Shown here in pieces: positions 12,001 to 24,000 of a stretch of DNA of 56,783 nucleotides. Positions within the stretch are counted from its first letter, which is position 1, and the number at the start of each line of letters is the position of its first letter. Origin of the DNA: Phoronis australis (Eukaryota > Phoronida > Phoronidae); the NCBI GenBank assembly GCA_002633005.1, contig NMRA01000590.1, positions 204,639-261,421 of the forward strand, written 5' to 3'. Both the position numbers and the translations under genes were made by a program. Below the pieces are notes generated by a model. It was given only the letters and a program-made list of their open reading frames with translations. It had not been told where the DNA came from and did not search any database.

Positions 12001-15000
12001 NNNNNNNNNNNNNNNNNNNNNNNNNNNNNNNNNNNTGTTAAAAGTCATCTATACATGGTATTTACGATGGTTATGGCCGTGGTGGTGATGGTGATGGCGG
12101 TGCTAGTGATTGTGGTCATGGTGGTAACAGTGGTGGTTTCAATGGCCTGCATGGCGTTGGTAGTCCCGACTGTAATATGGATACAACATTCCACTTTATT
12201 GCTGAGACGGCGGTAATGGTGGATATCTTTACTTGGGAATAATTCTGTAACAGTAGCATTGCGCGATGAGTAGTTTTCTCCAAAACCGATTTGCACCGGT
12301 TGTTTGGCAACCCCGGACATACGGAGCACATGACGGATCACGCGCATACTTTTCAGCAAGGTGTGACCGCGTAGTAGGCCAGGATGCAGAGCGTGATTCG
12401 CGGAAGTTTAATTTAAACCCCTGACCTTGTCCTGGAGTGTGAGCATACATGTATTCTGGGACACCGTTATATAACATGACTTAAACTGACGAAAGGATGT
12501 ACCAGCTGACAGCGACATTCAACCAAAACCAAAAATATAGTCCGGTGGGTGAAAAAGGTACTTGCAATTTAGTTTTCCCTTAGTTTATTGGCCGACAACA
12601 TTTCTCTCCCCCCAAACAAATAGTGAATTAACAAAATTTCATCGTAAACCTCCTAAGGATCATAACCCAAAAATGAGCATATTTGGTTCTGGTCTGCATC
12701 CCCACTCATTTTTAAACCTAAAACTCGCCTGAATAAACAATTGTTTTCATGCGCACACCCGGGGGGGTCTCGGGGGGCGAGCCCCCCATTTGGCGACGTG
12801 GGCAAAAAGGTCCGCCCCCGAGAGACAAAAAGTCCGAGAAAATGGGACAAAAGTCCATTAAATAAGCCAAATGCGCAATTCACAATGGTGCTCCCGTTGT
12901 TTTTCTTTTTTTTTTAGTCCGCCCGCTCTTTTGTTAGCAAAAGGTCCACAACGCCGGTAATTCGAGCCCCCCCCCCCCAAAATTGAAGGCTGAGTGCGAG
13001 CATGGTTTTGGTCAAGTTCTCAATTTTTTCTCAAGTCGCCCAAACGCATGGGTAAAGCCAGTTTTCAACCGATGAGGCTGGTTCTACGCTTTCATACACT
13101 AAAGATAAATTATAACTTCAGATTGACAAGCGTAAGCGCCGCCCTCGCCATGGTCGCTGTCAATCGGTGCGCCACTGACGCTGGTTAAGACGATATGAGG
13201 AACCACGCAGCTAAAAATGCCGCACCAAAACGACGCAAACCAGAATCAATTAAACTCTGTCTTTGACATGGAGCCAAATTAATGACAGAAGTTTCATTGT
13301 AAATAAAACCGTCCATACCACTGGCTCGCATTTCGTGTCACCTGCAGTCAAACATATCGCCAATTCGACCTCTACCGTCAACGTCTCGGACAACGGGGGG
13401 GCAAACATGACCATCTTCAATGTAGTTGAGTCCGTGGTAAGAGTGTTCCCATCTTTTTTACCTGTTTGCTGAATGGCGTTTTTAAGAGACGTTTCTCCTC
13501 CAGTCGTGCAGCTTAATAATGAGAAGAAAATGTTTTCAATCGATAATTGCATAGGCAATGAAATCAAAAACAAGCGTTTTATCAGTCACAAAATCCAACA
13601 TTGGCACTGGTAAACTTACTATCATAGTTGCCCATTGATGCAAACAAAACCACAGAAACAGTGGGTGTGAGATCACCAACAGAGTATCCAGTTCTTGTTG
13701 CCTACTGCAACATCAGGCAGTCACCCTGAGAACTCCTCGAATAGGAATGTAAAGTCATTTGGTCTAGAGTCCAGTTGTTGGCTTTTGATATGCATTGAGA
13801 TGTGAAATATCGGCCATTATGTTTTCTGGGTGTCTGAGCATAGATATACATGTATAGGCAGAATAGAGTACATTGTACTGTTGGTAAACACAGGCACGTT
13901 TAAACAACACCGGAAGGTTGCCAGTCTTGTTTCTTAGTTTCTTGGTGATTTTAATTTACGTCTTACCCTGTCTCAATCACCTGAATGCTGTTTGTTGTAC
14001 CTGACTTGTACCAGGCATTAACGATTTTTGCAAGTCCAGCATAGGTCCCTGGGGCTACAAGATCGAATAAATTAATAGACATCATGACTACGTTTTTGAA
14101 ATTTTACGACTTACGAATGCAACTCAACAGTTATGAGTATAGCTGTGTACATGCATCAAAANGTGGGTGTGCGTGTGCATGTGCAGGTGTGTATGTATGA
14201 AGCGTCAAAGGGTTTTGAAACGAGTATCTTTCTGCGCGAAGACATATGCTTAATTTACGTGTACTTTTGCTTAATCTAAAGGTATTTTGCTTAATTTGCA
14301 CGTGGTTTTGCTAAGTCTACGCTTACTTTTAATACGCGCTATTTTTCTTATTCTACGCGAACTTTTAGTTCTTAAACGATCATGGTTTAGCTCTTAATCA
14401 ATTAATTTGAGAGCAACGGCGCCGCTTTTAAACGATCATCGTTCTGCTCTTATTCAACTACATGTAATTTGGGAGCAACGGCGCCGCTTTTAAACGATCA
14501 TCGTTCTGCTCTTATTCAACTACATGTAATTTGGGAGCACCGGCGTGTTTGGACTACATGTATATAAATTGATATACGTGTTGATTAAAACTTTGCGTCG
14601 TACAAGCGTCGATTAAGCGAAAGTGCACTTACATTAAGCAAAATTACAGGTAGCTTAAGCAAATGTATAAGTAGATTAAGCAAAAGTACACGTAGACTAA
14701 ACAAAAGTACGCTTAGATGAAGCACAGAAATGTATTTGTTAAAGAACCCTTATGCGCTTCATAGCCGCCAGATGAGAACGAGTGCATAGCTTCGTTCTTT
14801 TTTCGCCAGGGGAACGCAGGCACCGCTCCCGAGTGAAATGCACTCGTATTGAAGAGTGCATAATTTTGTTCTTTTACAGCTAGCTGGATGCTGGCACTTG
14901 CGAGTAAAATGCACTTGTGTATCATGCATTTTAGAAGAGCCTGGCTTCGAGGCTACACTCGCTGGTTCCCTGCTTGCCACTAGGTGGTCAGTAACCAGCA

Positions 15001-18000
15001 CGCAGGTATCACTTATTTTCCTCGGGATTTTTTTTTACACCGGCGTTTCTGATTGGCTAGTCGTTTTCTCAACAGGCAGCGCTTTACGCAAACAAACTGG
15101 CATCACATATACCCCATAGTGTACGCTGGCATGACAGATGGACTGAATTGTAAATGAGGTCTGTTGTACAGACAAACGGTTTATGTTCAGGAAATGTGCG
15201 AATCCTAGAAATTGTAGTTGCGCCTTTTCGGAATGCATCTTTCTACTGTCGATGACTTTTGTTTACGATACTGTCCTGTATTCATACAGTGTGAATAATA
15301 CACTGTTAAATCGGCCAGATATGTGTTTATTGTACATGTATGAGCTTCAAGCACGCAGCTATTAAACATCACTGCCGAAACGAAATAGTTGCTGGGACGC
15401 CACTTGCATGACAAGACTAAAAATCGTTCACAGTCCGCCATTTTTTCACGGTGTTGTAAAGCTAACCAACGACTGATGAGGTTACATCAACGAATGATAA
15501 TGCGCGTGCCACTGCGTGATACATGTACCTGCGTGCTGGCTAGGCACCGGCGTAGGGGACCAGCGAGCGAGGCTACATTCACTTGACGGAAATGCACTCC
15601 AACATGCCTGCGTCCGGGACACTAGTGTAAAATAGTGCAATATAAACGTTCGCATTAACCAAAACTGAGCGGACACAACTTTCCGATCCATGCATGCAGA
15701 CGATCGGAAAACTCCGAAGTGCATGAACTTGGACACGTAAGACTTGTGCCTGAGTCCGTCTGGCGGCAAAGGGACAAACCTATGCAATCCTGTGAACGAG
15801 TGCATTACACATGTTCCCAAAGAAAACGTCCGCGTTTCATGCATGTGTTCTGGTGCGGGTATGAGTACGCAAGCGCGTGTCCGTTTCTGCAATTGTTTGA
15901 ATGTATTCATGTAGGTAGGTAGGTACATGTAGGCCTATAGGTAGGTTTGTAAGAATATGGATATACGCATGTGTATTAATGTCAACAGGCCAAAGGGTCC
16001 CTTCACAATCACAGAAACAGACAATGCAAAGTGTAGTAGAGTACGCACTCTGCAACATACTGTGGTCTACTTTCAACCGTAACTCTGTAGTCAGTAGTCT
16101 AAGGCGCATCAAACTAACGCTATCTGCACATTTGAAAAGTAACACTCGACTGGCAAACTTTGTTACATTGGACACTCTAACAGAAAATGGAACGTTATTC
16201 TCGATAGCATTCATTTAGCATATGATACGCTTGCTTCGACCTTCAAAGATTCCCGTTTCAATCCTTAACATGTGGTTTGAACCATGAAGTTTGGCTAACT
16301 GTCTTCTAAACACCGATCTGTGTGAATTGCTGAGACGAACATCTCCAAGACTGGGTATCTCAAAACGTTCGTGAAGACTAACTTGTGGGTAGATAACATT
16401 TCTGCTAGCCTGTATTGATTGTCAACATCAGCACAACACTGCTTGAAAATAGTAAAAAATAACACTTACTAGTTGGTTAGAAACCTCTTGAATTGAACGA
16501 AATTCAGAACAAATCAGTCGTGCTCTGGATGATCGTGTCGGAGCACCTGTTTACACAGTCGACAGATGTGCACGTCGTAGACGACAGTCAGAGCGTCACT
16601 CAGGCACTGTGAACTGAGTGATCCTACAGAACAGTTTTCTTTTCTCCTAGCTAAGTCACGACAGGTCACAAACTATCGTGTCACCACTCTATCCGTTCTG
16701 ATATGTCGTATTCGACAATCTAATTTGACATTCGTACACAACCGTGGACAGTGTTCGCAGACTGTGGTCGTGACTGACGAATTTTCAACAATTATGTGTA
16801 AGTGATGGGTCAAAGTCAGTAATTCACATTTAAATAACAAGCATCATTCTAAATGTCTCTTTTTATAAAAATAAATCAAATTACTAACGTCGCATTAACG
16901 TTGCTGGCTGAGCTACCAGTCAGAGTCGGTTCTCCGTTCGCATCATAAGAACATGTGTAGGTGTGCTTTGTGTCGGGGGATCCACTGTTTGTACCATCAG
17001 CTAAGACGGTAGCATAAATTGTGATTTCCGCATCGCCAGCTCCAGATGGTTTCTGAAGTTATAACGTGATTCTCTAGTTACAAGTGACATTTCTTGATGA
17101 GCATATAAGTAAACTGCAGTACGTCCCTCTAAAACGGTTGCTACAGGTTAAAAAGCAACGTTCACACATGTATATATATCTGGCATGATCACATGACACT
17201 AGGTTTGAATCGATGAAATATTGTGCGGCACAATATTCATGTAAACTAAATGAATGATTGATATCAGGAAAGGTTGCGTAGATAAAATCGATTAAAATGC
17301 CACCTGTCAAGGAGAGAAGGCCTTTCGTCAGTTACATAGAAAAAAAAGAAGCGAGTAACATAGTGAACGATAACCCTAGCCAAGGTTCCCATTAATCGCC
17401 CAACTGTTGCGCGATGTCACCACTTTTCCCGTAAACCAGTGGAATCGGCGACTGTTCAAGGGTCAATGATTCGACTAGTGCAGTTCTTTCTGTGTCTGCT
17501 GTGACGGGTTATCAACTTTCCAAACTTTTTTTGCTACAATTTAAAAGATTCAATTTTAACTGCCGTGTATTAGTGTAAGACAACATGAATGGATTTGTAT
17601 ATGTACACAGTTATGCTTCATGCCGAGACAAGGTCATATGAGCCTAATTAGTATGATAATCTGATGAGTGTGGTACGTAACTAACCGTTAATGGCCGAGC
17701 AATAGTCTGCCGACTATGTTCTCATCGAGAACAGGGGTACCTCTTAACTGGTGTAGGAAGTACTTAATGGAGGAGAGTCTCGTAAATGTTTTATTTAAGA
17801 TTGAGTGTCAAAACCTTTAATAATTACGTGTTAACACCGGAAAAATGAGTGGCGGAAACCTATCCACTAAACAATTTGAGTGAGGGGCGCTCGCCCCTCC
17901 TAGCCCCCTCCCTACCCCTACCCCGCTTCCTATGTATATGCCTTCTACGCAGAATACCTCCTGGAATAAATATTTTGCTGAAGAAAAATGACAACAAAAC

Positions 18001-21000
18001 TTGATAATCCTAAGAAATCCGGGAGAAAAAAGTAGGGCAAATTGAAGTCGCAGGGGTAAGAGTTCGCATGACATCAATATTTCAAAACTCTCCAATGTGT
18101 ACTAATTACTTGAATGAGCATCTTTGTCCAATTTCTTTTAGCCTTCCCTTATCTTTTATCTAATGTCCAATTCTTTGAGATACTTGCACAACCTACATGT
18201 GCGTTACGTTTAAGCAAAATTCGTCGTGTCGCTAGCCAGGTCAAAAAGGGTTAGCTAAGTAATTTCTTTTCGAAAACTATCATTGCCCTTGGAGTTTTGC
18301 CACAGTACTTTGCTTACCCCGAAAATCCTGTCACACACCTTGCTGTCAAATTTGAGCAAATTTCGTTTACTCAATTCGCCAACAATTGACGGTAGGGAGA
18401 CTACTGTAGAAAACTAAAGCCTACTCATAATGTGTGCTGTAGTAGCGGACTCCGCCCTAAAATTGACAGATACAGGTGTCGGCCCATTCCACCTGTGAAA
18501 GTACGTCGCATTTCATCATGATCTGTCCCGTACTGGTTTTTCGAGAAAATAGACGCAAAAGTAAAGAACACGAGGTGGCCAGAAGACACTGGACGGAAGG
18601 AAAAACGGGCGTGTATCCAACAAAAACATGACCTTACAGAACGTTTTACGCTCACGTCTGTTATTTGCAAATTCTGTTGCTTGTTTAATTCTGTTTAATC
18701 CATATTTCTTGTTTCTAAAGTTGCTCTTTAAATAAATTCCCACTATAAAACTACAGAGGGTCTGGAGTCAAGTGTCTTAAACAAGGTGGTTGTGTTGGTC
18801 ACTCGCGCACGTACAACCTGTCCGAGTTGGTCCCGCAGATGTTCGATAGGGTTCTAGGCTGCATGCGGGCCATTCCATTTGCTGTACATTTGAAAGCTGC
18901 AAACTGGGCATCCCAAACCCATTTTGCATAATTGCAAGTCATACTGAGCTCGCTAACATCATGAGTTCCAGTGTTTCACAAATTTACATGTAGTGTTCCC
19001 CCGGTGTTTATCACCATCATATAACAGGTGGTGAAAATCAGGGAAATTTGCAACATTCACTTTGAGACCACGCCCTCTTTGGCAACAAAGTTACGGAGCA
19101 TATCAAAAAGTTGTTGACAAAATTTGAATGACCGAGTTTTCCACTGGTAACAACATGATTTAACTAATCCTAAAGTAACGAAAACACGGAAGAATGAACA
19201 CAAATTTCCAAAAATTTTATAAGGTGTTTCAATACATGTACTAAAAACAGAAGTGATGAGCTAGATACCTGACTCAAAGGTCTAGCCGTGTTCATAACTG
19301 AGACACGAGCCCAAGACATTGCGTTAAGAAAGTGGACGCTGCTTCCAGTAGGCCACACTGACTCATCCAACTTTGCCTTCGAGCACCATGCAATGTATAC
19401 AAATGACGTCATTCTGTTCCGGAGAAACCGAATCATAACTGAGTCGTGAGCCAATACTAGAAATTGAACAGAAACCGAAAAGTCCTGAAGTATTTTGCAC
19501 CATAAAAGTAACTGGGGGTACTGAATGTGGTAGTGATCTTGATAATGGGGACTTCGGAAAATCTAATGAGAACAGTAATGTATTGGTACACTAACTGTCA
19601 TGATACTGCAGTTTATAAACGGAACGGCTAGTGCTAACAGTGTACTCACCGTCACTCCGCAGTTGGCATACGTAAAAGACAATGTACCAGTGCCGCCAGA
19701 CATGGTTATCTTGCAATTACCGTCTGCGGCTTTGCCTTTCACATACATTAGTGTTTTTGCACTGGCAGCCCCTGCTATGGTAAGGGTCGAACCATCTTTT
19801 CGACACATGTATGTCCCTTTAAAAAGAAACATGTATGGTGGAGTAATGGGTCAATTATTATAAAATTAAATGCAGTACAAAGTGATAACAGTTTCAACAT
19901 TAATTTCGGGGTACATTGGGTCAATCCCCTTCATAAACGATAAATACATGTACGTGTACTACATGGACATGTACTTGTCAACCTAGTCATGTTCTTTCCT
20001 CTCTAATTCCCCTTGGGTATGTATTTCGCAAGCTATAGTTAACATGCGAGATCCATGCAACAGGCGTAAGCGCGTCTCATGGCTCGCGTCTGTGGGACGC
20101 TACCATTGTTTTCGTTTGTTGCGTCTTTACGTCGCACGGATATCGTACCTTGGGCGCCCATCAGCCTGTTACGATATATGCTTACCATTATCTTTATTAT
20201 AAGAAAGAAAAATAAAATGAACAATAGATACGCCTATCTACCGATATGCATGCCAAGCTTCCTCCCTAGTTCCCCGTGGATCCTGGCATTGTCCAATTAC
20301 ACGGATTACTATCAAGCGACCTCATCAAAANCCTTCCTTTTAATTGCGTCAAAATGTAGCTGACGCCTGTAGTAATGGAAATAAATTACATCATTTTTGT
20401 TAGACGAGAAGCGCAGAGCATTGTAGAAAAATCGCCACATGGTGAACAGTGCAGATTACAATTTCTGGAAATTCAAAAATACGTCTAAGTGAGGTTACAA
20501 CGTTTAATATCAAAGGACGTAGCGTGGTGTATTGGGAGTCATAAGTAGGGTACAGGTGGGGGCCGCTCACTCAAAGTATTATCGACTAACATTGCAACCA
20601 ATGACTTCGCCCGGTATTCAAAAAAATCAAAGTTTGTGGTCAGTGTGTGCGGGCTTGTTAACAATCAATGGATATTTCGTAGTAACCTCAGCGGCAGCTT
20701 GGCGGATTACCTCCATGTATAACAGGAAAATTGTATTTCTAGTCGCTCCGTATCAAATGATTACGCAGGAGCCCAAGGTGTCCTTACGCAGTGTTTTCCA
20801 CTGTTGTGTGGTCACAAGACGGTGCAGGAAGTGACCTTCTTTAACATGAAAGCCGATTGCACGATTTCACAAAAATGGAAAATAGAGGTAACCGATTCCA
20901 ACATTGGGCCCTCTCTCCGTGAGCGACCCCTTGCGAAGTTGTCAATAAAGACAAAAAGGGTGGTCACTTGAATGTCATCAATGGCTTCCTTCAAAGGCGA

Positions 21001-24000
21001 GGACCCTAAGTATGAAAATATCTATATTTTCAAAATCAGGAATTGTGCTGCAATTGATGTTATCTGCCAGGTGATCAATTGTTCTCAAGTGATATACAAT
21101 TTCGAGATAAAAATAACGCGACAGTTTTGTCCGTTATCCCTTGCAAAACAGGGGCCTCTGGAAATAAAATAAGTTTGCATTCCCAAAATTCGTTTTTTTT
21201 TTAATTAAACAGTCGAGTAAATCAATAAGCTCCGCAAAAGCTGCACATCACAAATTTTCTCGATTTTTCGAAATATGTGTATGAGTGATTACATGCACGT
21301 TTCCAAGACGACCAGTGTTGCGAAAGCGGAGACCCCGACAACAATGTCCTGGCCACGGTCCTCAAAAGGTACACCTTGCACTGATACAGCTGTTTATCTG
21401 GTTGTATTTTAGCGTGTTACTTAAGTTGCTTACATCGCTGAAATGGGAACGTCCCACTATTTCGAAGGTTCACTAGTTCGACGATTCACCAATCCGAAGA
21501 TTCACCGCCCCAAAAATATCTAAACTTTCAAACTCAGATGTGATTCTTAAACTTTTACAGGAAAAAATAAACGATATTTCGCTTATTAGATGCACCTATA
21601 CCTAAAACACTCTGTTTGGATTCCTTGTAGACAGTGACCACCGTCTCCAGCTGGCCAGAACAACTAGAAACCGTAGTCAGATTTCATGTGCATGCAAAAT
21701 TACCCTCATGTCTTAAAATGAATACGCACTTGCATTTTAAAATGACACGAAGTAGGAATACTGGTGGATTATCAACCATGACACAATTCATCAACTCCAC
21801 GTCAAGATCGAATGGCAGCGCGACGCACACGGCCAGGTCGAAACTAAATGAAGTTACTAGGCCACCCTGCCATTGCCACTTCTCACGAAAGCAGGGAGTC
21901 CCATTTAGTCTTCTTAAATTTGAAACCGCTATTGGTCGCCGTAGCCGTGCCCCAGGTGTTGCCTCTGCTTGAGAATGAGTCGTGATCACAGAGTCAGAGT
22001 AGTGAACTGTCGGAGTTCTGGGCCCAGTCTCGAATTTTTTTACTCGAAATGGAATTCGAAATTATGTTTGGCATTTTTTACTCTACTTTAGTGCGAACTC
22101 AAGATAAGTGTCTATTACTGTATATGCTCGAGTACATAATGACTTACGTGGATGATTTATTAGTCCTCGTTTGCAATTGACAAATCCATCATTAAAGCTA
22201 AAATTTCGAGTTTCAACTCGAAATTTCAAGTTTTTACTTGAGGTTGTGGCACGAATATAAGGGTTTTTAAGTGCAAACGTGGACTAGAAACTCATATGCA
22301 TAAACTATAATTATTCGAGCACAGTCTGATAACCACTTATCTTGAGTTAGCCCAAACGGAGCAGAGATATTGTCAAAAATAATTTCGAGTTCGTTTCGAG
22401 CACAAAGACTAGAGACCGAGCCTTGGTTTTGGAATAGTGGAAATTCAAAGTAGTGAATTTTAGAAGATCACGAAGCTTCGGAGTAATGGGCGTTCGGAGT
22501 ACTGGACATTCGGAGTGTTGAACCTTCGTCACAGTGACATGGAACCTTGGGAATCTTTTCCATCAAGTTTGTAGCTCGTACGAAGTCTGCAGAGTTGTGC
22601 ACAATTGCCATCGATTGATTAGAGAAGATTGTCATTGACCAAAGTTGAGGTCTACGCCTACTTTTCCATCATAACGCGAAAATGCTCAACGGTGTACTCT
22701 GAGTCCAGAAAACACGGTAGTTGAGTGTCTGGTATTTTAGAACGACGGAGGATTGCCTATAATGAACTTACCGTCAGCGTGTACTGAATTTAAAAGAAAA
22801 GAACCATTCAAACTTGTACAGGCATTCATGTCAATCCACCAATCCACAATCAAAGCGGACACTGGATGAACAACATATTTGGATTTTTGACGATCACTTT
22901 CAATTCAAAATTTGAAAATGCCTACACCACTACCGTACTATGCTTGCAATTAAAACCAAAATAGCATAAAACCAAATCTCAATTTTCTGCTGTTTTGTTT
23001 CTTGGCCGAGTTTAAGACATTCACACCGCACTGTTTTGGGAGCTTTCTCAATGCTAGATGTATATACAAAACATGTAGCTTACTTACTAAGGTTGTAGGG
23101 CTAGACTTTTATGCTTAGATTCGCATGTGGACTCACTTGTTACCCTTTGGTGTAGCCACCACGCGCGTGGTTTATGAATTACATTAAGCCTCTTCTTATC
23201 ATATACACTATCCTGTTATCTACACAAGCAGCCGCTCTCGGGCGAAGTTTGCCGAGTACGACCCGATGACAAGTGAAGCGCGTTGAATCAGAGGCAAATT
23301 CTACATTATTACTAACTTAGTTATCATTGTAGTTAGTAGCACCAGTAGGTGCAACAATTTTGTTGTTATTGACCATTCCCATGTTTTATAAACATGCTGG
23401 GGCTGGATCTTTTCGGCGAGGGGAGGGGTTCGATCGGAACCCCCGAACCCCCCCCCCCTCCGCTACGGGCCTGTACTATTAATAATAAACTAAGTAAAAA
23501 GGTGAAGCATGAACTAGAATCTTTATTTAATTCAACAGCAACCCACTCCCCCAATGTGGATGCCCGGGGCCGTCGCCACGGTGACTGAGCACCATAAAGA
23601 AAATATATGAAAAAAAATAATTCGAACGTGTTTTGTATTCACTACAAAGACAAAAAGCGAACAGTTCCATTGCCCGCATATCTGTGTCATGCAAATGAAA
23701 TGATTGTCAATTTAACTAAACTGAAAAAGTGTCAGGAAACGTTATACCCACGAATTGTGAATAAAATATTCGTAAAATGGACAAAATGTTTAATCTACGT
23801 TGCAGCTTTGATAGCTTCCACAAAATCTAACACGACCGTACGTACTCAATATCAGGTGCCGCAGAGGTGTTTTCAGCCTTTTTGGAGAACACCATGTCAA
23901 ACATAAAATTACGGACTGTTCCAAAGAGGGGTCAACAGCCGATCTACTGATATTCTTCCTCGTACGTAGCACTGAGAACGCACCGTTTTCCAGCACTTCA

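Larger units (their letters stand above)
3043..13341 (-). other. Last, ~10.3-kb intron of the ZP gene
   Basis: Lies between donor CTGCAG|gtgaca and acceptor tatatttcag. It contains a weak ~285-bp duplication (3,440-3,990), a trinucleotide repeat around the 11,965 gap and a GC-rich hairpin near 12,770. Otherwise it is AT-rich DNA in which I recognise no exon. Open frames of 60-110 codons are scattered on both strands and look like chance. Confidence 0.55.
14055..16899 (-). other. Intron of the ZP gene with a contig join
   Basis: Lies between the ZP-N exon and the VIETG exon. It contains a single-n contig join at 14,162, a MITE (14,196-14,763) and a LINE tail (16,130-16,390). A search for an upstream copy of the VGD exon, which phase requires before the VIETG exon, found none. 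Confidence 0.5.

Noticed and set aside
12045-12359. Thr/Ile-rich minus frame
   Set aside because: Translation of an imperfect GGT/GAT simple repeat.
16460-16560. Extra ZP exon ending at a strong donor (acta|gtaagt, minus strand)
   Set aside because: Every frame that meets the phase requirement hits a stop, and LINE sequence adjoins it.
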